The notes under the pieces were generated by a model that saw only the letters and a list, made by a program, of their open reading frames with translations, did not search any database and was not told where the DNA came from. A program made the translations under genes and the position numbers. A DNA stretch of 64,000 nucleotides from the NCBI GenBank assembly GCA_964649725.1, contig CAZYTM010000005.1, positions 239,268 through 303,267 on the forward strand, in the 5' to 3' direction. Below, in pieces: positions 24,992 to 36,000 of the stretch. Source of the stretch: CAZYTM01 sp964649725. Its GTDB lineage: Bacteria; Desulfobacterota; Desulfuromonadia; Geobacterales; Geobacteraceae. Numbering within the stretch: position 1 is the first letter of the stretch; each line of letters begins with the position of its first letter.

Positions 24992-26356
24992 ATGCCCAAA
25001 ATACTGAGGCTTTCCCTGTTCGCCATGTTGCTCTGCTGGCACATCCAGGCCGAGGCCCAGACCTCGTTCGCCATCCTGAACATCACCAGGTCGGAGGATG
25101 TCCCGGCAGGGAAAGCCGTTGAAGCATATAACGGGATTTACAAATATTTCCTGGAATCAGGGAAATATCAGATCGTCGACCGCCAGCAACTGGAAAAGGT
25201 ATTGGCGGAACAGTCGCTCCAACAGTCCGGCATGACCGATTCGACCAAGATGACTGCTGTCGGGAAGCTGTTGGGGGTGGACAAACTTGTCTCAAGCAGT
25301 ATTTCCATGTCTGGTAAAAATAATTATCATCTGAAAATTTCGGTTACAGATGTCGCCACAGCACAGGTTGAACTGGCAAAGGATATGACAGGCGAACATG
25401 GTGCATCACCTGAAAATGTCGCCAAATGGTGCGTCGGTAACGTTATCAACGAATACCCGCTGGTCGGCAAAGTGGTGGGGAAGGCAAAGAATATAATCGT
25501 AGTGAGCCTTGGCAAGGCTAATGGCATGAAAACAGGTGACCGGCTATTCGTCGCCCGCAAAGAGCCGCTTATCGGCGATGACGGCAAGGTCTTGATTACC
25601 GAATATAATCGGATCGGCATCCTTGAAATTGAGAAGAGTGCCGCGACATCTTCCCAGACAAAGGTTGTCAGCCTTACAGTAGCAGATCGACCGGTCAAAC
25701 AGGATGACCTGGTTTCACCAGAACCTATCCCGAAACTGGAAGCAAATATTTCCTATACCGCTCCATTGCTGCCGAATATTGGCAAAGGCAAATTGTTGCT
25801 TGATGACAATATGGAGGTCAGAACCAATCTGGCGGTACTGAACAACACCGGCCCTTCCTACCTCAATGGCAAACTGCAGTTGAACGCAACCAACTTGAGC
25901 GACGGCGGTCTGGAAGCTTATTGCTCATATCCGGCCGGGATTTTAGGAGAGTTGGACAACTTCATTATGGAGGGGGAGTTCACCTTCAAAAAGATAAAGG
26001 ACAAGTGGAATAAGCTTTATCTGGGGTTCAGATTATCTGGTGACCATGGCACCTCAGACTCTTACAGCCTCTACTTTAACCAGATGGGATATTTTGAAGT
26101 TATCCGTACGCAAAAAGGGACCTATTTCGGCATAATCCCATACCAGAACAGCTCATTTTTCAATGCCGGGGAAGAGGTCAACAGATTTCGTATCATTGCC
26201 TACAACTCCAGTTTTGACATCTACTTGAATGACAACTATTTAGTCGGTTTTGAGGATGAATATATCCGTAAAGGGACGATCGGTTTTCAAGTAAAAAAGG
26301 GGAGTTGGGCCACGATAGACAACGTCAAGATATGGGAAGCTGTAAAGAAGAAATAA
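24992..26356 (+). CDS. CsgG-like periplasmic protein with C-terminal lectin-like sandwich
   Basis: 454 residues with a signal peptide ending near AEAQ and no lipobox Cys in the right place. The N-terminal third follows the CsgG/FlgO-type pattern: YQIVDRQQLEKVLAEQSLQQSG, then LLGVDKLVSSSIS, then VTDVATAQ. A middle segment (VGKVVGKAKNIIVVSLGKANGMKTGDRLFV) resembles the FlgT C-terminal type domain. The C-terminal half (about 255-450) looks like a jelly-roll of the LamG/3-keto-disaccharide type (LYLGFRLSGDHG, FRIIAYNSSFDIYLND). CsgG forms an outer-membrane pore, but without a lipid anchor a pore is unlikely here. It is a monocistronic gene. Confidence 0.75.
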   Translation: MPKILRLSLFAMLLCWHIQAEAQTSFAILNITRSEDVPAGKAVEAYNGIYKYFLESGKYQIVDRQQLEKVLAEQSLQQSGMTDSTKMTAVGKLLGVDKLVSSSISMSGKNNYHLKISVTDVATAQVELAKDMTGEHGASPENVAKWCVGNVINEYPLVGKVVGKAKNIIVVSLGKANGMKTGDRLFVARKEPLIGDDGKVLITEYNRIGILEIEKSAATSSQTKVVSLTVADRPVKQDDLVSPEPIPKLEANISYTAPLLPNIGKGKLLLDDNMEVRTNLAVLNNTGPSYLNGKLQLNATNLSDGGLEAYCSYPAGILGELDNFIMEGEFTFKKIKDKWNKLYLGFRLSGDHGTSDSYSLYFNQMGYFEVIRTQKGTYFGIIPYQNSSFFNAGEEVNRFRIIAYNSSFDIYLNDNYLVGFEDEYIRKGTIGFQVKKGSWATIDNVKIWEAVKKK

Positions 26357-26426
26357 TCAAACGTCTGTGATTTACTCAGAACTGACCCGCTAACACACCT
26401 AGCCCCATATCTCCAGCCCGGGCAGA

Positions 26427-26454
26427 AAAATGGCCTGCGTTTGCAGGCCATTTT
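26427..26454. terminator. Bidirectional terminator
   Basis: A 12-bp stem (AAAATGGCCTGC / GCAGGCCATTTT) with a 4-nt loop, between the CsgG-like gene and the convergent small membrane-protein gene. Confidence 0.88.
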
Positions 26455-26504
26455 CAATTCCTCTTACTGGGACTTTCTGCAGTAGCAACTACTGACCAAT
26501 GGAT

Positions 26505-26732
26505 TCAGACTTTGTCTGTCTCCTTCTTCTCTGCCGGAGAGAAAACCCCTTTGATCATGGAGAAGAGGAGCAGTAGCCCCGGGACCGACTGGAAAACAAT
26601 GATCAGCGCGCCGAAACCGAGGAAAAGCCAGAGGAGGAAACTGCTCCCCTCGCTATCCGCTCCGGTTGACGCAACAGCCACTGAGGAGGTCAAGGTCATA
26701 GCTGCAACAAAGATTACATTCAGATATTTCAT
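26505..26732 (-). CDS. Small membrane protein, family copy B
   Basis: 75 residues, the same length as the protein at 13856. Most of the hydrophobic core is identical (FLLWLFLGFGALII, VPGLLLL, SMIKG), as is the KKET tail. The signal peptide ends near AVAS. An AAGGAGA site precedes the start. Upstream on the same strand is a receiver gene (26876), so the pairing of this miniprotein with a single receiver recurs at two separate places. Function unknown. Confidence 0.85.
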   Translation of the reverse strand: MKYLNVIFVAAMTLTSSVAVASTGADSEGSSFLLWLFLGFGALIIVFQSVPGLLLLFSMIKGVFSPAEKKETDKV

Positions 26733-26844
26733 GGCGCTCTCCTTATGCAGAGACAGTACTGGTTACCATATCGACTTATTGCAGTAAAAATTTAATCCTC
26801 GGTTAAACCAGAAGAGGAAAAGCATGAATATTATCTAATTCAAA

Positions 26845-26871
26845 CCTATACGAGATGACTGCCAATGTCAA
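26845..26871 (-). promoter_or_regulatory. Candidate promoter for the second small membrane-protein gene
   Basis: On the minus strand: TTGACA, 15 nt, TATAGG. The short spacer weakens the call. The leader would be about 105 nt. Confidence 0.4.
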
Positions 26872-26875
26872 GTTA

Positions 26876-27274
26876 TTAAGGCGACCGCTCCTGTAACAGT
26901 ACAGCCTTGACCGCCCCGAGCACCTGCTCGGCCACCAGCGGTTTGAACACCACCCCGGCAGCTCCTGACTCAACCGCATTCTGGGTGAGCGACTTCAGTT
27001 CAATGGAGCTGCACAGCAATACCCTGGCATCTTTATCAATTGTCAGAATCTCCCTGGTCGCCTGAATGCCATTCTTGACCGGCATCATCAGATCCATCAC
27101 TGTCACATCCGGGGAGGTCGCCATGAAATTTGCCACGGCGTCAGCTCCGTCAACAGCCTCGGCAACCACCCTGTACCCCCCTGCCTCGAGGATTTCCCTT
27201 AGTAACGTTCGGGCCAGCTCGGAATCATCGACTATCATGACAGTAGGTCCAACCCCTGCCTTGCTCCTTGTCAT
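26876..27274 (-). CDS. Single-domain response regulator
   Basis: 132 residues, a receiver domain only. Canonical residues: Asp16 and Asp17 (MIVDDS), Asp61 (VTVMDLMMP), Ser89/Ser90 (LLCSS), Lys111 (FKPL). A GGGAG site precedes the start. It begins 14 nt after the stop of the S1-domain gene, so it is probably co-transcribed with it. Downstream lies the small membrane protein at 26505. Confidence 0.93.
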   Translation of the reverse strand: MTRSKAGVGPTVMIVDDSELARTLLREILEAGGYRVVAEAVDGADAVANFMATSPDVTVMDLMMPVKNGIQATREILTIDKDARVLLCSSIELKSLTQNAVESGAAGVVFKPLVAEQVLGAVKAVLLQERSP

Positions 27275-27288
27275 GCAGTGCTCCCAGC

Positions 27289-28497
27289 CTATTTTTTCTT
27301 CCTGTTACTCTTTGTCTTGACCATTTCACCGAGTGTCCCCATCCCTATAGGCCCTTCGGTCATCTGGCGTCTAAAATCAGCCAGGGTCGACTCTTCTTCT
27401 TCAATCGCCCGGGCAACACCCGCCAGCGACAAGGAGAGACGACGGCTGCTCCGGTCGATGCTCTCGACCTTAACCTCGATCCGCTCACCCTCTTTCACCG
27501 CATCGCGCGGGTGGTTGATACGCTTGCCGGCACCGAGCTTAGAGATATGGATCAGCCCATCCACCCCTTCAGTCATGGTGACAAAGGCGCCAAAAGGGGC
27601 AAGGCGGGAGACGGTGCCGGTATGAAACGACCCTTCGGGGAACTTCTCCTTGACCATCTCCCACGGATCGACCTGGGCATCCTTGAGGCTTAGCGAAATC
27701 CGGTCACGCTCACGGTCGATCGCCTTGATAACAACTTCGACCTGTTGCCCGACACGTAGGACCTCACGCACATCCTTGACCCTGGCCCAGCCGATCTCTG
27801 AGAGGGGGATCAGCCCCTCCAGACCACCGATATCGACAAAGGCGCCAAACACCTGCAGTGAAGTTATTACCCCCGAGACTGTCGCCCCTTCGGCAAGTCT
27901 TTCCCGAGCCTCTTCCCTGAGCCGGCGTTGCTCCTCTTCGATCAAGGCACGGCGGGAGACGATGATGTTGCGCCCCTTTTCACCATAGTCGCTGATCATA
28001 AAGGGGAGACGGGAACCGATGCAGGAGTCATTGGCATCAGCCCGGCGCAGTCCCATCTGGGAAAAGGGGCAAAAAGCGCGAGTTGACCCGGCCAGCTTGA
28101 CTTCGAAACCACCCTTGATCTCTTTCTCCACCACACCTTCAACAGGGATGCCGCTCCGCCAGGCATCCTCGAGTTGCGCATTACCGGCTGCACCACCACC
28201 TATCTTGGTGGTGAATTTTAACTCGCCGCGACTGGATGAGAGGAAATAGGCTGTGACTTCGTCCCCTTCACGGATTGTCGGATTGCCGTCAATATCGGTG
28301 AACTCTTTCCGGTCAACAACCCCTTCCCCCTTCTGTCCGGTATCGAGGAAGACCCATTCGGCACTGATCTTCAGCACTTTGGCGGTTACCTTCTGGCCCG
28401 GCTCCAACCGCGCACTCTGCCTGTTACTGCGGGCAAAGAGCTCGGCAAAGCTCTCTTCTTCCTGGGACTCTGCACTATCAATCTTCTCTTTTTCCAT
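27289..28497 (-). CDS. Four-S1-domain RNA-binding protein (ribosomal protein S1-like)
   Basis: 402 residues from the MEKEKID start, chosen because GGAG lies 7 nt upstream and because a longer frame from 28563 would begin only a few bases after the predicted transcription start. Four S1 repeats are visible: GQKVTAKVLKISAEWVFLDTG, GIPVEGVVEKEIKGGFEVKL, GATVSGVITSLQVFGAFVDIG and GSFHTGTVSRLAPFGAFVTM. Ribosomal S1 of this group usually has six, so this is a short S1-like protein that probably acts in translation or RNA turnover. It shares a unit with a receiver gene. Confidence 0.9.
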   Translation of the reverse strand: MEKEKIDSAESQEEESFAELFARSNRQSARLEPGQKVTAKVLKISAEWVFLDTGQKGEGVVDRKEFTDIDGNPTIREGDEVTAYFLSSSRGELKFTTKIGGGAAGNAQLEDAWRSGIPVEGVVEKEIKGGFEVKLAGSTRAFCPFSQMGLRRADANDSCIGSRLPFMISDYGEKGRNIIVSRRALIEEEQRRLREEARERLAEGATVSGVITSLQVFGAFVDIGGLEGLIPLSEIGWARVKDVREVLRVGQQVEVVIKAIDRERDRISLSLKDAQVDPWEMVKEKFPEGSFHTGTVSRLAPFGAFVTMTEGVDGLIHISKLGAGKRINHPRDAVKEGERIEVKVESIDRSSRRLSLSLAGVARAIEEEESTLADFRRQMTEGPIGMGTLGEMVKTKSNRKKK

Positions 28498-28573
28498 ATA
28501 AGCTCCGTCCACGAGAGGCTGTGAAACCGATGAAATCGCGACCATGTTTGACTGCCGCTCCATTAATCAGTTT

Positions 28574-28602
28574 TAAATATACCTAATCTACTTTGATGTC
28601 AA
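28574..28602 (-). promoter_or_regulatory. Promoter for the S1-domain gene
   Basis: On the minus strand: TTGACA followed after 17 nt by TATTTA (or after 15 nt by TATATT). The leader to the start at 28497 is about 70 nt. Confidence 0.55.
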
Positions 28603-29141
28603 CATCTATACTGTCATTTAAGCTGTATCAATCCCGAAACGAGCCGGTGATGCTGATTCCTCTCAACAGATTATGTAGATTGCCTCCAACCCCAAACATG
28701 ATAATGTTTTAATACAAATAGGTGTTTGATTGAATCTTTCTTCTTTTGGCTTTTTAAAAAATAGGCTGCCGCTAACCACGCTAAAAATATTTCAGAACAC
28801 CCCCGGAGAATCTACTTTTATGGTTGATTTTTTTACCCAAAACAGATTAAAATGAAACCGTGTTTTGCTATTTGCGTCGGCTAATCTCTGACACCAGATC
28901 AATTCACACCGATTTAATGATATTTGTCGCGCTTACCATAAGGCTGCAAAGGCTGAGGTGAATCGTGGCTATTAACTGTCCCGCCAGCAATGAGAGGCTT
29001 CCCTGCACTACAATTACGCCGGTCGATACCAGACGGCGCGCTGTTCAGCATCATAATCTGTCCAGCAGAATACCCGGGGCAGGGTATTGCCTGACACCCG
29101 GATAAGCAATAAAATCAGCAGAAACGGACAATGGGGAAAAC
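28603..29141. other. Gene-free AT-rich region before the rhodanese gene
   Basis: About 540 nt with no convincing reading frame, riboswitch, tRNA or terminator. The 5' part is AT-rich. The last bases hold the GGGGA ribosome-binding site of the rhodanese gene. A promoter for the rhodanese and giant genes is expected here but I could not place one with confidence. Confidence 0.5.
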
Positions 29142-29969
29142 ATGACTTCATTTCTGAAGGGCACCCTTACTCTCTCTCTCCTCTTTACCATGCTACTGTT
29201 CAGCTCAACCTTTGCTGTAGCAGTTGCAAAAGACCCTTTCCAGATGATGAATTCTGTTCAGTTCAAGTCTGTCCTGGAGCAAAAGCAACCCGGTCTGATG
29301 CTGATCGACGCCCGTCCTGTCGACAGATATCTTGCCGGCCATATCAAGAGTGCAGTCAATATCCCTGCTCCGGAACTGGAAAAGACGCTGGCCCAGATGC
29401 AGGTATCCAAGAATAGCAAGCTGCTTGTTTACTGTGATGGTTACAGATGCGACCGGAAAACAGGCCTGACACCAGACGGTAGCCCTTGCTGGAGCCTGGC
29501 CGCCATTCTCCCCACCAAAAGCGGCAAGGCAGCCATGACTCTGGTCAAAATGGGGTACCTGGATGTATCGGTTTTGATGGAAGGTTTCCGCGGCTGGGAT
29601 CTGCAAGGAAACCTGTCTTTCAGGGGGCCGGATGACCAACAGCGTCTGGAGACGGTCAAACTCGGACTGCAGGATCTTAAGGAGCTGGCAACAGAGAAGC
29701 CTGGTCAGGCCATCTTTGTCGATCTTCGCCATCCGAATGAATTCAGCCAGGGGCATGTCGCCGGCGCAATCAACATTCCGCTCGAAAGTATCCATTTCAA
29801 GAGACTGACAGACTCGCTGGACAAGAGCCGCCTGGTTGTCCTCTACTGCAACTGGGGGGAGCGGAGCCAGCAGGCCTACCTGCTGCTTAAACAGCACGGT
29901 TTCAGCAAGCTTGCCAGGGCGATCAGCGCTGACCTTGAAGAGGCGGGACTGCCGCTGACCAGCAGATAA
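29142..29969 (+). CDS. Exported double-rhodanese protein
   Basis: 275 residues with a signal peptide (about residues 1-29). Two rhodanese domains: one with LIDARPVDRYLAGHI and catalytic-position Cys98 (VYCDGYRCD), one with FVDLRHPNEFSQGHVAGAINIP and Cys236 (YCNWGERS). Rhodaneses move sulfane sulfur; the export signal puts this one in the periplasm. The first domain has an insert after its active loop with two more Cys. It lies 77 nt before the giant gene, on the same strand. Confidence 0.88.
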   Translation: MTSFLKGTLTLSLLFTMLLFSSTFAVAVAKDPFQMMNSVQFKSVLEQKQPGLMLIDARPVDRYLAGHIKSAVNIPAPELEKTLAQMQVSKNSKLLVYCDGYRCDRKTGLTPDGSPCWSLAAILPTKSGKAAMTLVKMGYLDVSVLMEGFRGWDLQGNLSFRGPDDQQRLETVKLGLQDLKELATEKPGQAIFVDLRHPNEFSQGHVAGAINIPLESIHFKRLTDSLDKSRLVVLYCNWGERSQQAYLLLKQHGFSKLARAISADLEEAGLPLTSR

Positions 29970-30046
29970 AAGCAGAGATAAAGTTACACCGTCCCAGGTA
30001 AACTGGAGACGGCCATGATGGGTAGTCATATCAAAGCGAGGGCGTT

Positions 30047-33000
30047 ATGATCAGCATTAAACGGTTCTTCCTGGCTGCAGTGGCCATTATCCTTTTCACG
30101 GCACCACACGCTGTTGCCACACCCGGTTCACCTCCGACCGGCAAAGGTAACGGCAACTTCCTGGTGGAGTTGCTCAAGGATGGCAAATGGGAAAGGGCTG
30201 GCCAGCTCTCCTTTGACCGTTTTATCAATGAGCGAAGGCTCGACCTGCGGCAGTATGCCGAACCGGGTCGACAGGTAACAGTCAGAGTTACCAAGCAGGG
30301 TGGCGGAGCTGCCCATCTGGATGCAGTGCTGCTCGGCGAAACTGCTCCGCTCGAAGTTCAGGGGGAGAACGGCCGGCTGGCACTGAAGAAACTGGCCAAA
30401 CGGGACAACGACCTGCTGGACGCTGCCGGCCCGATCATAATCACCTTTCCTGCTGTCAACTCCGGCAGCCTGCTGGTCGCCGGCCGGATCGAGGCGGAAC
30501 GGATCGACAGCACCCCGTTCCAGCACCCTCTGACCAATCTCTACCAGGAAATCACCGACCGCTCCTCTTTCCTCTCCTATCGCCTTGGCAGCAACAGCGG
30601 TCCGATCTCCGCCGAACAGTTCGCATCCTTAAAGAGCAAAGAGGCTCTATTCAACGAACTGGCTGTCTCCGGCTCCGGCCACCCCTCCGGCCAGACCTAC
30701 GGCTGGGTCCGCAACGACAGCAAGAACCTCTACGTATATATCGACTTCACCCCGGACAACACCATGGATGGCGACAAGGACTATGCCGCTGTCTACGCCA
30801 GGACAGCCAGCGGCATCAAGCAGTTCAAGGTCTCGGAAGCGAGCCTCAAGTGGGGTCAACCCTATTTCATCTATACCGACAAGGTCGGCTACCAGCACAA
30901 GTTCTACAGTTTCAGTATCCCGCTGAGCGAACTGGGGATCACGCCCAAGGAGGAGAAGCCGCTGCAGCTCGCCTTTGCCACCTACGGCACAGCTGCACCA
31001 CAGGGGGTCTTCTCGGTCGTGCCGGCCCTCTCCTCGTCCAGCAAGGTCTATTACAACATCTATTTCCCGGCCATCGGCAACGTCTACAACCATACCGCCA
31101 CACTGCTCCGGGACGGCACCATACTGATCACCGGCGGCCAGGATGAAGGGGGCAGCCCGCTGCAGCTGGCTGCCATCTACAACCCTGCCAACAGCAGTTT
31201 TACCACTTTGACAGCGATGCTCAATGCGCCGCGCGCCGGCCATACCGCCACCATGCTGCTGGACGGCCGGGTACTTATTGTTGGCGGTGGCAGCACCAGC
31301 ATGGAGCTCTATGACCCTGCCAAACAGAGCTTCACTCCGGTCTCCGGTACTATCCCGAACCATACCTTTGCCAGCGCCACCCTGCTGAAAGATGGCCGAG
31401 TGCTGGTCGCCGGTGGCGGCAATGCCGACACCACCATCTATACTCCGGACAGCGGCAGCGGCAGCTTTGTCAGCACCCCAACAGCGCTGATCGACCCGCG
31501 GAGCAGCCATACCGCAACTCTGCTGGGTGACGGCCGGGTAGTACTGATCGGCGGCGGCACCAGCAAGGCACAGTTATTCGACCCAAACAGCGGCGACAGC
31601 ATCACCCTGCTAATCGATGATGCCAGACTCAGCCGCGACGCCCACACCTCTACCCTGCTCACCACAGGCCAGATCCTGGTGGCCGGCGGCAACGATGGCG
31701 GTAGCGGCTACTCCGCACTGCTGCTCGATCAGGGGGGCAATATTACCGACCTGGGGAGCATGAATAACGGCCATATCAACCATACCGCCACCCTGCTGCC
31801 AAACGGCAAGGTGCTACTGGCAGGCGGCACCAGCGAGGTGGGGCAGGCAGAACTGTTCGATCCGGCCTTTAACAGCTTTGCCTCACAAACGAGCATGAAC
31901 GGCCTCCGTACCCGGCATACCGCCACCCTGCTGCCGGGAGGGAAGGTCCTCTTTGTCGGTGGCGGTTCGAACAGTGCCGAGCAGTACCGTATTGACAACT
32001 GGTCCAATAATACCAGCTTGAACTGGAATCATAACGGCTGTTCCATGCAGGCCAGCACTCCTCTCCCCAACGGCATGCTGCTCCTCACCGGCGGCTACAT
32101 GCCCGGTCGCTCTTACTGCAACAGTACCCTTTTCTATCAGCCAGCCTACGATCAGCTTGTTGCCGGGCCATATCTTACCAGACCCCGTGAGGGTTCCAGT
32201 GCCACCCTGCTGGCCAGTGGCAAGGTGCTTATCTGCGGCGGATATAACAACAACAGTTATAACATCGAAAGCAGCTGCGAGATCCTCGACCCGCAGAGCA
32301 ATGTCTCCCTGCTGCTCCCTGCGACGATGGACCAGAACCGGCTGAACCATAGCGCAACCCTGCTGGCTGATGGCCGGGTACTGCTCACCGGCGGCTCCGG
32401 AGATTACTATCCGGAGGGGAGCGCCATCATCTTTGACCCCTATGCAAGCAGCTTCTCCGCACCGATCCCCCTGGTTGTCCCCCGCCGCGACCATAGCGCC
32501 ACCCTGCTGAAGGATGGCCGGGTGCTTATCGCCGGCGGCAGCAGCGACGGGAGTTCCCCACTCAACTCGGCGGAGATATTCGATCCGCGAGGGAACAGCG
32601 GCGCCGGTGCCTTTACCCTTACCGGCAGCATGTCTATCCCCTCTGCCGACCATACCGCCACCCTGCTGGCCGATGGCCGGGTGCTTATCGCCGGCGGCAG
32701 CAGCGACTATGATACCGCCAACAGTATAGGTCAGCTCTTTGACCCGGTAAACGGCTCGTTCACCCCGACCAGCGGGGTTCTGGACAGTACCTTCTGCAGC
32801 GGGCATATGGAGGGGAGCGCCCTGCCACTTCCTGACGGAAGGGTGCTGTTGGCAGGGGGCTATTGCAGTGGCTGGAGTAACAGCCAGACAGCAGAGGTCT
32901 ACGACCCGGTCAGTGACAGCTTCAAGATCATCGCCAGCTACGATTCCTCCTTTGGAGAGGCAGGCAGGATGATCCTGACGCAGCTGGACAACGGCCGCTA

Positions 33001-36000
33001 TCTGCTCGGCAACGAAGGGGTCGGCTATCTCCTCGACCCCAACATCGGTATCGACAACAACCGCAGGCTGCGGGACCTGGCCCCGACCTTTACCAGCAGT
33101 GGTGGTCTTAGCTTGACAAGCGGCACACCATTCGATTTTTTCGGCGATTCAGAGGGGTCGAGCGGCAACAGCAGTTCCTCTGCCACCAACTATCCGCTCC
33201 TATCCCTGCGCCACTTGCAGAGCGGCTCCAGCTATCAATTGCCAGCCGACCCCACGGCAGGGAACACCCGGTTCAATTTATTCAGCCAGCCGCTGGGGGG
33301 GATCCCGCTCGGTTTCTACAGCGCCACTATCCATGTCGGCGGCGTTGCAAGCCTGCCCCAGACGATCAGGTATGATCGTTCGCTTATCGTTGCGCCAGGG
33401 CAGTTCGATTTCGGCAATGTCGGCACCGGTCAACAGAGCAGTCCTGCCACATTCCAGATAAGCAACAACGGCACCCTGCCGATCGTCATCAGCGGCGTAG
33501 GAATAAAAGACCAGCCGGCTTATTACCCCTACAATATCTTCAGCAACAACTGCGGTCCTCTCGCCCCGGGAGAGAGCTGCAGCGTTTCGATCACCTTTAC
33601 TCCGGTAAGCGGCAGTCTGGAGAAGGGTACTCTCTATATCGAATCCAGCGATGTCGCCCAGCCGACCCTGACCATACCGCTCAGCGGCACCGGCATCCCG
33701 AACCCGAAGACCCTGACCATCAATGTCACCGGCAGCGGTGGCGGCACGGTCAACGCCTCGCTCGGGGGGATTATCTTCGGCAGCTGCAGCAGCAGTTGCA
33801 GCTATCCGGTCACTAACGGCGCCAATGTGGTCCTTACCCCGGTCGTTCCGCAGACCTCCAGTTTTGTCAGCTGGAGCGGTGCCGGCAGCGGTACTGCCAC
33901 CCGGACCGTCACCATCGGCAATTCGCAAAGCGTCACCGCAGATTTCGTCGCCAACCGTCTGGTCACCACCATCAACCCTGTCCAGGGTGGCGCAGTCTCG
34001 CCGGGGGATGTCGGCTACATCAGCGGCCAGCCGCAGACCATCAAACTTTATCCGGCCACTGGCTACCATGTTGCCGGGCTGACCATAGAAGGCAATGCCA
34101 TCCCATTTGCCAGCCTGACCGCTGAGGGGAACGGGGTCTACTCCTATACCTACACCCCCACCCAATCTACTTCCACCGTAATCGCCAGTTTCAGCAGCGG
34201 AAACTTCATAGAAGCGAGCTCATCAGTTTACAACCGCCGCCAGGCGACAGTCATGCTAAATGACGGCAGGATTCTCCTTACCGGCGGCTACAGCGGCAAT
34301 ACTGCACGAACGAGCGCCGACCTGTACGATCCGGCCAGCGGCAGTACCAGCAGTACCGGCCTTTTAAACACCGCCCGGGCTGAACATAGCGCCATTCTGC
34401 TTGGTAACGGCAAGGTACTGATAACCGGCGGCAAAAATGACGCCAACCTGACCATCGCCTCGGCCGAACTGTATGATCCAGCAAGTGGCACATTCAGTAC
34501 GCTGGCCTCCGGAATGAATGCCAGCCGTGACAATCATACCATGTCCCTGTTACCGGACGGTCGGGTACTGATTGCCGGCGGTTATAACGGCAGTAACAAC
34601 GAGAGCAGCGCCGAGATCTACGATCCGGCCGATGACAGTTTTACCAGCACCAGCGGTGCTATGAACTCCCCCCGCAGCAACCATACCGCAACTATGCTGC
34701 CAAACGGCAAAGTTCTGCTGGCCGGCGGCAATAACGACAGCGGAGCGGTCAGTGCAGCCGACATCTATGATCCAGTCAGCAGTAACTTCAGCGCCACTGC
34801 AACTGACATGACTGTCGCCAGGAGCGGCCATTCAGCCACCCTGCTCACCAGCGGCAAAGTGCTGCTTGCCGGCGGTACCGATGCCGCAACCAACTGGCTG
34901 AACAGCGCCGAGCTGTTCGATCCGAATAATTCAACCACACCTTTTGAAACTATTTCTGCAACCATGTCTGATAACAGAACGATGCATTCAGCTATTCTGC
35001 TCCCTGACGGCAAGGTACTGCTGGCCGGGGGTATAGGCTCCGTTGCCGCCTATACTGCCGACAGTTATGACCCGGTCGCCAACTCCTTCAACCATGCCGG
35101 CAATCTGGCCTACCCGCACAGCGAGGGGGATGCTCTACTGTTGCCTTCCGGTCGAGCCATCTTCCACTCGACAATTTTCTACATCTACGACACCAGCCGC
35201 AACAGCGCCCTTTTCCCGGCTGTCACAGGAACTATGGCAAGCGGCCGTCGCAATCACAGCGCCACCCTGCTCCCCGACGGAAAGCTGCTGCTGGCAGGTG
35301 GCATGGATGGCAATAACAACCGGCTGAACAGCGGCGAACTCTATACCCAGGGGAGCGGTTTCAGCGCCGTAAACGGCACACTGCAGGAAGGGCGCAACGG
35401 CTCTACGGCAACGCTTCTGAACGACGGCAGGGTGCTGATAGTCGGTGGCGACAACGGCAGCAGCACTAGCAACAAAGCCGACCTTTACAACAGTGCCAGC
35501 GGTCTGGCCCAAGCTGACGGCGGCGGCACCCTGCTCGCCGCTAGCGGCAGAAACGGCCACACCGCCACCCTGCTCAACGACGGCACGGTTCTGATCACCG
35601 GAGGCGGCGACATCAACGCAGAAATCTACCAGCCAGGCACAGGCTTCACCTCGGCCGGAGCATTCTCCCAAGGTTATGACCTTGCGGGTCACAGCGCCAC
35701 CCTGCTCAACGACGGCCGGGTTTTGATAGCAGGTGGCCTGACCAAGCCTCTTAACTCCTACTCGTCGCTCGCCATGGTATACGACCCGGCCAGCCGGACC
35801 TTCAGCAATGTCGGGTCGATGACAGCGCCGCGCAGCAACCACAGTGCTACCCTGCTGGCCGACGGCAAAGTACTGATCAGCGGTGGCAACGATGGTAACA
35901 GCGAACGGACCGATGCGGAGCTGTTCGACCCGCGCAGCAACAGCTTCATTTCTGTCAGCAGCAATCTGTCAGCGGCACACCCGGCACAACGCGCTATCAG

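Noticed and set aside
28603..29141. Possible riboswitch or small gene in the long gap before the rhodanese gene
   Set aside because: No reading frame with a ribosome-binding site and no recognisable conserved RNA element were found.
29205..30029. Minus-strand frame of 274 codons opposite the rhodanese gene
   Set aside because: The plus strand encodes two clear rhodanese domains with a signal peptide; the minus frame has no motif and mirrors its codons.
31883..32806. Long minus-strand frame (307 codons) opposite the giant gene
   Set aside because: It is a shadow of the GC-rich kelch repeats. It shows repeated antisense patterns, no ribosome-binding site and no recognisable domain. The other long minus-strand frames from 30 to 50 kb were rejected for the same reason.
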